Origin: Cephalotus follicularis
Taxonomy: Eukaryota > Streptophyta > Magnoliopsida > Oxalidales > Cephalotaceae
Direction of reading: 5' to 3'
Assembly: GCA_001972305.1 (NCBI GenBank)
Contig: BDDD01000713.1
Span: 124,001-188,000, forward strand
Length of the DNA: 64,000 nucleotides
Shown here: piece by piece, positions 57,862 to 64,000 of the stretch
How positions within the stretch are numbered: the stretch's first letter is position 1
Layout of the letters: the number at the start of each line of letters is the position of its first letter
The notes under the pieces: model-generated
Seen by the model: the letters and a program-made list of their open reading frames with translations, nothing else
Told to the model about the DNA's origin: nothing
Databases searched by the model: none
Program-made: the position numbers and the translations under genes

Positions 57862-58037
57862 ATGGTTGCTTTTAGTTATTTTAGGTTCATTTTCACCAAT
57901 TTGTACCTCCAATTATCACAAGCATTTACCAATCACAGAAAATCATCATAATTGGACAAATTATTCAATTAAAATGTATATTTATTTTAAAAATAGGATC
58001 AATATACATTAATTGATTTTGCGTTTATTACAACAAA

Positions 58038-58993
58038 GAAAGTTGAATTTCCAGGAAAAACAGTACAAAGCGTCGACAGTTACATAGTAACCATCAACGC
58101 TTAAACAAACCGTCGAAGGCCACAATTTAACCGTCAGCAGTTAAGAAGTTTGGTCTAAGCTAATATGTCTAAAGCGACGACACTTATCTCAACATCGTCA
58201 AAGCTTAGAGCCAAAAAGGGCCATCTGTTAAGAAGGCCATGCTAACTCCTTGATACAGTGGTTTCACGAAGTTGCTCAAATACTTTAAGTAGCGACGCTT
58301 AAAGGAAACTGTCAACGCTTTATGCAAACCACTGACAATGTGGACTAAGCCTCAACGGTTAAGGACTCAAGACTGAATAACGCCACAAACCAACGACGCT
58401 TTATTGAAAACGTCAGCCCTTTGCTAAGCTCCGAGATAAAGATGCCAAACTGACGAAGCTTAAACGGGAAGATTCAAATTAAGGCAGAATGATAACATCT
58501 AAGCGTCGACGCTTAGATCAAAACAAGTGATGCTTTAAGTGCGAGATTGCGATATGCTAATCTTATCATTGTTGAATTAAATCCAAAATCTTCTAAAATG
58601 TCTCCAACGGCTCTCAAATGTCTCCAACGACTCTATCCTGCTAAACACTATAAATAGGAGGCTTGAATGAGTTGGAAATAACCAATAATCAACACTACAA
58701 TCTCTCATATCAAAATTCTTCCAATATCAAGAGCTTCATAGTCTTTAGCAAGTGTTATTCTTTTATCTTGAGTTAATGTAAAGTGAGCGTATTCGGTCAA
58801 TATCCAACCTTATAGAGGTTATACAAAATCACCAAATAACTTTGTATTACTTTGATTATTGAGGGTAGTGAACCCAAAGTGTATGTGATTGAGTGCAATT
58901 ACGAAAGTTATAAGGTGCACCGAATCACTCCTGTAAAGAAATTCAGAGTTTGTATTGAAGAGTGAATACTAGTGGAATCTCAAGGAGGTCTTG
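58038..58993 (+). repeat. Sirevirus-like LTR, continuation with palindrome array
   Basis: Continues 49384-49495 after the Tekay insertion. Degenerate AGCGTCGACGCTTA sites run from 58070 to about 58515; the first cores fall near 58073, 58094, 58113, 58134, 58177 and 58198, again about 19-21 bp or twice that. CTATAAATAG at 58648-58657 is the TATA box, so the array lies in U3. Confidence 0.75.
58648..58657 (+). promoter_or_regulatory. TATA box, Sirevirus-like LTR
   Basis: CTATAAATAG, the same word as at 60765-60774 in the downstream LTR of the family. Confidence 0.6.
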
Positions 58994-59089
58994 TGTTGAC
59001 ATTTATGTCTCAATCCTATGTTTTGATGATAACATATTTGTATCTAACAAAGTTTCTTGATGTGCAAGAAAGCAACTAAGTAAGAAAAA

Positions 59090-59655
59090 TCGATTCATGA
59101 CCGGGAGAATGCTAGGTTAGGATATAGCAATATTATAACAAGGATTCTCGAGTGTTTTGGTGTCGATTTCACTGGAGAAGTGCATAATGATATACAAAGT
59201 TCTGACAAACTAGGGAAAGGAACCCTTGGTAGGATGGGGTTCAAAAAGTATAAGAGGCTGGCACGTGGATTCCGAGAGACGAGGACTCCAACAGAATGGA
59301 GGAAGAGGAAGGTGAAGCCGAGGCAGGGGAAGAAGCTGAGAATGTACCCCTACAGATCGAACCACAAGCTCAACCGATTCCAGATGATCGTCTTCCAAGA
59401 AATAGGTTAGACGAGATGTTTGATGCCATCAAAAGCATGCAGCAGAATATTCAGGAATTGAAGACGGGTATGCATTCCATGAAGAGGCGTCAGAAGAGGT
59501 TTGCTAAGAAATTTGCTGAATCTGGTGTCATTGAGTATGCAGGACTCATATCTTCTCCCTCCAGCCACGACGATGATCCCCCGGACGATGCAGCCACTGA
59601 TGATATGGAGGGTGATCTCGGAGGAGATGATGAGGGTACTCATATGGAGGATTGA
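59090..59655 (+). pseudogene. Sirevirus env-like / C-terminal ORF remnant
   Basis: The first part (59180 onward) reads DKLGKGTLGRMGFKKYKR, resembling plant retroelement env-like proteins; a 119-residue open stretch at 59296-59655 has an acidic, glutamate-rich start, a coiled-coil-like middle (RLDEMFDAIKSMQQNIQELK) and an acidic aspartate-rich end. Position just before the purine-tract region fits the extra ORF some Sireviruses carry after pol. Homology is by general resemblance only; it could be another extra ORF. Broken fossil. Confidence 0.5.
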
Positions 59656-60437
59656 GCATGTGCATCCCATTTTTTTTATGTGTTTTCTGCATTTTTCTGT
59701 TTTCTTGTGCTTTTGGATATGCTCTTGTGGTTTGCAAATTTAAGTTTGTAACTTGACAAACTTATTGTGTAATGACAATGTCTGGTATTAATACAATGAG
59801 GTTCATGTTTAATGCGTTGGATTACTTTACAAATTGCAGCTTGATATATCATATGATTGTATGTTGATGATTTAAGCCTTGAAAGAATTGATTTAGTATG
59901 TTATTCAATTGATCTTAATATGGACAGGCTCATATATTGATGCATACTTTACCATTTTGAGCATATTCACATTTGCAATGTCTTTTGCAGCATATTCATA
60001 TGCAGAATGTTTACAAGCTCTATAACTTGTTCAAAATGGCAATGACTTTGGTGATGATAAGTTAACATTGAGAGCATAGATTTTATGCTCAAAGGACTTT
60101 AGTCATAAGGTTGGATGTGTCCATTAATCCCTTTTAAGATGATAACAAAAAGGGGGAGAATATTTGCATAAGTTTAAGTTTTGAAGAAACATGTTTGGGG
60201 GAGAAATGATAAAATTGAGAGAGAATCTGAGAGATAGGATCATGGGTTCAATGACAAGGTAATTTATCCCTTATATGACTAAGGGGGAGGCAATTAACTC
60301 AGGGGGAGCTATTGCTTTAAAACACTTAACTATATTCTCTCATTTTACTTCATACGTACTTTTTGTTAAAAGATTATAACTAAATAATTATCTTTGCTTA
60401 ATGTAACAAATTTTGTCATCATCAAAAAGGGGGAGAT
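59656..60437 (+). other. Sirevirus 3' region with multiple purine tracts
   Basis: Non-coding. Repeated tracts AAAAAGGGGGAGAATA (about 60146), GGGGGAGAAATG (60195), AAGGGGGAGG (60279), CAGGGGGAGC (60300) and finally AAAAAGGGGGAGATTG next to the LTR at 60438. Multiple polypurine tracts before the 3' LTR are an established Sirevirus hallmark. Confidence 0.8.
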
Positions 60438-61110
60438 TGTTGACATTTATGTCTCAATCCTATGTTTTGATGATAACATATTTGTATCTAACAAAGTTTC
60501 TTGATGTGCAAGAAAGCAACTAAGTAAGAAAAACAAAACAGGAATTCTGCAGAAATCAACCCAGACCGTCGACGCCAGCATTTGAACGCTTGCGCTTTGA
60601 GCTGAGAATTCAAATTTGAGATCCCCAACGGTCACATGACCGTTGACGCTTTGAAGGAGACAGTCGACGCTTTAGTCGGCTGGAACAGTTTCTGACAGAT
60701 TTCAGTGGACATTCCATTAAGGAATTAATCTAAACTAATCCCAACGGATATATGAGGCAAGAAGCTATAAATAGACGAAAATTTCTGAAGAATAAGGAGA
60801 GAACAACACAAGCATATCATACATACAAACATCATTCAAAGAAATCTCACTCAAGGCATTCAAATTAAAAGGCTCAACCAAAAAGTCTTATTTTTACATT
60901 TTAAGCCAATTCTTGTTCTCACTGTTTTGAGCAATCCTATCTTGTAAAATCCAACCTTGTGAGAGGTTTAGTTACAAACACAAACTCTTTATACTTTGAT
61001 TGTAATAGGGGAGTGAACCTTAGTGAATTTGGGGAGTAAACCCAAAAGAGTATTGTAAGTGATTGAGGTCAATCACAAAGGTGCAATTTTTATCAAATAA
61101 GGTAAACTTA
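60438..61110 (+). repeat. Sirevirus-like LTR with GTCGAC sites
   Basis: Starts TGTTGACATTTATG after the purine tract; TATA CTATAAATAG at 60765-60774. U3 holds CCGTCGACGCC (60569), CCGTTGACGCTTTG (60643) and CAGTCGACGCTTTAG (60664) with 21-bp steps between pairs, and the palindrome AACGGTCACATGACCGTT (60627-60644). The right boundary is approximate because no clear duplication or primer site was found. Confidence 0.7.
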
Positions 61111-61139
61111 TTATTCTTAATTATTAGAGTTTTAAAGAT

Positions 61140-62100
61140 CCATGGCCATGAACATGAATACAGGTGAAATCCAAAACATCTCTAAACCACCATTTTTTTT
61201 ATGGCAACAACTATAGCATTGGAAGGCTAAAATGACTATTTTTATACAATTTTCTTATTACAATCTTTGGGACCTAATTATTGATGGTCCAAATCAGCCT
61301 ACCACCACAAATGAAAGTGGTGAAATCATTTCTAAACCTAGGACTAGATATAATGATGAAGATAGGAAAACAGTACAAATGAATGCTAAAGCTAAACATA
61401 TTATAATTTGTGCTATTAACTCAAGTGATTTTAATAGGGTATCTTCATGTATTTCAATTAAGGAAATGTGGAATAGACTTGAGGTAACCTATGAGGGTAC
61501 CAATCAAGTTAAAGAAGCAAAAATTAGCATGCTTGTACATGGATATGAAATGTTTACCATGCAAGAAAATGAAGATATAAAAACCATGTTCACTAGATTT
61601 TTTAATATTACAAATGCTTTACAAACAGTTGATAAAAAGTATACAAACAGTGGAATGGTAATAAAGATTCCTAGGTGTCTACCAAGAGCATGGATGCGAA
61701 AGGTAACGACTATTGAGGTAGCCAAAGACCTCAATACTCTTCCATTTGAGGACCTCCTAAGGTCATTGATGACCCATGAACTCTCCATCAAGAAAAAGGA
61801 TGACAATGAAGAGAAGGAGAAAAGAAAGAAGAAAGTGGTTGCACTAAAGTCTTCCACAAATGAAGAAACTGAAGACGATAGTGATGAAGAGCTTGGCTTC
61901 ATCAGGAGAAAGTTCAAAAGGTTCCTTGTAAATAAGAAGAAATTTTGAGGCAAACCATACAAGAAGACTAATCCTAAAAAAATTAGAAACAAGCAAGCTT
62001 GAAGAAATTATTTACTACAAATACAACAAACCGAGGCACTACAAGAGTGATTGCCCAAGGCTTATAAAGAAAGAGTAAATAAAGAAGAAGAAAGCCTTAC
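61140..62100 (+). pseudogene. gag: Copia/Sirevirus gag remnant (UBN2)
   Basis: Contains the longest open frame of the window, 238 residues at 61232-61948. Motifs: YNLWDLIIDGP, VQMNAKAKHIIICAI, SCISIKEMWNRLEVTYEGTN, VKEAKISMLVHGYEMF and KDLNTLPFEDLLRSLMTHE, all diagnostic of the UBN2 gag of copia elements, then a lysine and acidic linker. A CCHC-like knuckle (KPRHYKSDCPR) follows near 62030. Capsid-like protein of the element; broken. Confidence 0.9.
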
Positions 62101-62350
62101 TTGTAACTTGGGAAGATAGTGATGACTCAAGCTTTGATGAGGAGACACAAGAGGAAGTTGCACAATTGGCATTGATGGTTGTAGAGGAGGAGGAAGACAA
62201 TGTAGTGTTGGAGTTGGGTGTCCCTGCAAGCCATGAAGGGGCTAAATGGGTGCACATATTTGATTTATTCCTTAATTGGAATAATAGATGCAAGCCTATG
62301 GTTGGCTGCATGTATGTACTTTGCACCCTATCCTACATTCTAAGTTCCAG
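62101..62350 (+). other. Downstream gag/pol linker, no clear domain
   Basis: Acidic coding-like sequence (EEEEDNVVLELG) continuing from the gag remnant until the Tekay LTR at 62351. No recognised domain. Confidence 0.4.
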
Positions 62351-62496
62351 TGTCACACCCCGTTTTACATTCACGTACAATGGACCAGCATATGTGGTGA
62401 TATCAGAAATAAGCATAAGTATTCCAGCACAATTCATAAATAAAATTTGCGGAAGCATTAGATAAACCGGAATATATAAAAAAAAAATAAAGTCAT

Positions 62497-62522
62497 CCGC
62501 ACGCATCCCATATTACGTGCGG
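62497..62522 (-). other. Terminal hairpin, CCGCACG stem
   Basis: CCGCACG and CGTGCGG enclose CATCCCATATTA, 146 bp from the LTR end. Confidence 0.75.
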
Positions 62523-63762
62523 TAAACCCAACAGTTATCCTTACATAAAGGAAAATACAACATTAACATGGGGTAAGAACCATTCAATCCAATACTAAAT
62601 ACAGTACATCATCAATTAAAATAACAACCTCAAATAACACAAAGAAGCTCTCCAAGCTTCAGCAGTAGTCTCCAAAATCCTTGCTTAATCTGAAATTGTA
62701 GGGGTTAGCCGTTGTCCTCACTTGGCTAAGTAGAATGATAATGTATGATAAAGAATATATGAATGCAATATGTATGACAGTTTATATCAAAATAACATTT
62801 GAATGGGCCAATATATAAGCAACCATGCCAAGTGGCCATAAACAATCCATATGCAAGAATACCGCACAAGGGTACAATCAATCAGTCCAGTAGTTTGTTC
62901 GAAGACCAGTATTGACTCAAGACGTCGCCAACCCCTGGCCTACGTCGAGCACCTAGCTATCACCCCAACTCCGCTGATGATAGGAGGCAAACAGTACCAC
63001 CAGCATTTAGCGGGTAGAGAACAATCAGTTCTGCAATTGCAGACAGTGTGGTGGATGCCTAGCCAACTCCTGGCACATAGGGCCACCTCCGTAGTCAGTG
63101 ATGGCTCCTATCACTCAACTACGGCAGGAAACATAGACAATCAATTCAATCAGTGCAATCCAATGTAATATTACATATGTGTATAATATGCAATACAAAA
63201 ATTGTTTTCTTTAGAACATTAACAATTCAGTAATCGTACCTCTCATAGGAGAACGATCTCAGTAACAGTAGTGGTTTCCAATTCGGAAACAAAACAGTAG
63301 GCAGTAGAAAAGTAGGTGATAAACCAATAGTTTCTTGTAAATGGTAGAAACAAAACAGTAGGTACCTCTCACATAGGAGGAAAATCAGAAATTCCATTTA
63401 ACAATATTGTTCTTTTGAAAAGGATAGTAAATCTCTAAATTTTGGTTCAAGTCCCATAAATGGTTTTCAATCTTTAAACTATCAGTAGTAGTGGTGTCAA
63501 TAGCACCAAACAGTATATATACTAACATCAGTAGTATATGCAGCAACATTAAATCAAAACAGTAGTTCTTGTAAAATGGTAATTTTCATTGAAGGTGGTA
63601 TTTAAACCATAATTTAGTGCATAACTCGTTCGATCGATGCAATAACAGTAATAAAGATGTCAAATAACATCAAACAGTGTGTACTATCTGGTGGTAACAT
63701 GTACAATTCAATAACAACATCAAACGGTAACAATTCAATCAATGTATGAGTTTCCTGCCAAG

Positions 63763-63835
63763 AACAGTCGACTGCCATCAAGAACCAGTCGACTGTTGGG
63801 TTGAGTAGTCGACTGCTTTGGGTGGCAGTCGACTG
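63763..63835. repeat. Phased CAGTCGACTG array (right-end LTR)
   Basis: Four sites with cores at about 63768, 63789, 63809 and 63829: steps 21, 20, 20. Followed, as in the other LTRs of the group, by CTGCCCAGAAA. Confidence 0.9.
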
Positions 63836-64000
63836 CCTCTGCCCAGAAAATGCAGAAATGGCAAGTCATGAAATGTCAATTCAATTCCCAATCAATTCAG
63901 TACATGCAATTATGCAGAAAATAAACATACATAATATGCATACTCATATTTTCCATGACATATCATTACCCCTACCTCAATTCGCTATCCCAAGATCAAT

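Larger units (their letters stand above)
49496..58032 (-). mobile_element. Tekay-type gypsy element 2, two LTRs, young
   Basis: 8537 bp, flanked by ACAAA at 49491-49495 and 58033-58037. 5' LTR 55279-58032 (2754 bp), primer site 55264-55275, interior 52249-55278, purine tract about 52249-52263, 3' LTR 49496-52248 (2753 bp). The LTRs look identical over long stretches by eye (for example 50820-51700 against 56600-57480), so insertion is recent compared with the other elements here. The interior is only 3.0 kb, shorter than relatives, and its coding regions have roughly half a dozen or more breaks. So it was already defective or decayed early, and would need proteins from elsewhere to move. It sits inside a Sirevirus LTR. 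Confidence 0.95.
55279..58032 (-). repeat. 5' LTR of Tekay 2
   Basis: Nearly identical partner of 49496-52248. Arrays 56611-56726 and 57778-57861 match the 3' LTR in spacing. Confidence 0.94.
49384..62350 (+). mobile_element. Sirevirus-like copia sequence, tandem/rearranged
   Basis: LTR starts of one family occur at 49384, 58994 and 60438 (TGTTGACATTTATGTCTC and variants). The first LTR is split by the Tekay element 49496-58032 and resumes at 58038-58993, with TATA box 58648-58657. Next come a short LTR start (58994-59087), an env-like remnant (59090-59655), a non-coding tail with repeated GGGGGAG purine tracts, an LTR (60438 to about 61110) and then copia gag (61140-62100). A purine tract immediately before 60438 marks it as a 3' LTR, yet gag follows it, suggesting two elements sharing an LTR. 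Broken. Confidence 0.75.
62351..64000 (-). mobile_element. Tekay-type LTR, cut by window end
   Basis: Starts TGTCACACCCCG on the plus strand, the 3' end of a minus-strand LTR. Shares with 44084-46644 the terminal hairpin (62497-62522), the GTAGGGGTTAGCCG block, the GCCAAGTGGCC block and a phased CAGTCGACTG array (63763-63835). Whether solo or part of a full element cannot be seen. Confidence 0.88.

Noticed and set aside
59296-59655. Acidic coiled-coil ORF as a host regulatory protein
   Set aside because: Context of Sirevirus LTR starts and multiple purine tracts makes an extra retroelement ORF more likely; kept only as a low-confidence env-like remnant.
61232-61948. Longest open frame (238 residues) considered as a host gene
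   Set aside because: Its motifs (LEVTYEGTN, SLMTHE, zinc knuckle after it) are those of copia UBN2 gag, and it lies between retroelement LTRs.

Overview
This 64 kb window looks like intergenic DNA from a large, repeat-rich flowering-plant nuclear genome. I found no host gene. Every coding stretch I can recognise is a decayed piece of an LTR retrotransposon (Ty3/gypsy chromovirus of Tekay type, Ty3/gypsy Tat/Ogre-like, Ty1/copia, Sirevirus-like copia). The plant call rests on these lineages, the initiator-Met tRNA primer sites, the chromodomain-like integrase tails and the Sirevirus run of purine tracts before the 3' LTR. I cannot name the species.

Layout. 1-2927 is the 3' part of a long LTR that sits inside the 5' LTR of the next element. 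2928-9320 is a gypsy element with a very long (4.2 kb) 3' LTR and only a 1.4 kb relic interior. From 9321 to 34839 runs an old plus-strand Tat/Ogre-like element. It is split by a solo LTR (9627-12544, duplication TAGAG), a solo LTR within a solo LTR in opposite orientation (13379-19341, duplication ATCTT, with 13877-17084 inside, duplication GAAAG), a solo LTR of a different family (21139-23588, duplication GATGA) and a two-LTR Tekay element on the minus strand (24076-32970). At 34840 a minus-strand Ty1/copia element enters the Tat element. It carries a second solo LTR of the 21139 family in its 3' LTR (35461-37731, duplication TAAAG) and a Tekay-type solo LTR in its leader (44084-46644). At 49384 its 5' LTR is cut by Sirevirus-like LTR sequence, which is itself split by a second two-LTR Tekay element (49496-58032, duplication ACAAA). 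Sirevirus-like env-like, purine-tract, LTR and gag sequence follow, and another Tekay-type LTR begins at 62351 and runs off the window. That gives four nested levels: Tat, copia, Sirevirus, Tekay.

Most unusual signal. Several unrelated LTR families carry arrays of short imperfect palindromes with a GTCGAC core, spaced close to 20-21 bp (two DNA turns) by hand count. Arms differ between families (AGCGTCGACGCT versus ACAGTCGACTGT) but remain self-complementary, while the DNA between palindromes is not conserved. In Tekay-type LTRs there are two arrays at similar positions: one upstream of the TATA box and one in the transcribed part. A Sirevirus-like copia LTR carries the same kind of array. 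The LTRs also hold a hairpin at a nearly fixed distance from the 3' LTR end, with stems that differ between families while still pairing. I know of no named system matching these arrays; this is a hypothesis from reading the sequence. A dimeric DNA-binding protein, host or element-encoded, or a role for RNA foldbacks in silencing are possible explanations.

All the elements described are fossils with disrupted coding regions. Boundaries with target-site duplications are firm; lineage names below superfamily level are by recognition of protein motifs only.
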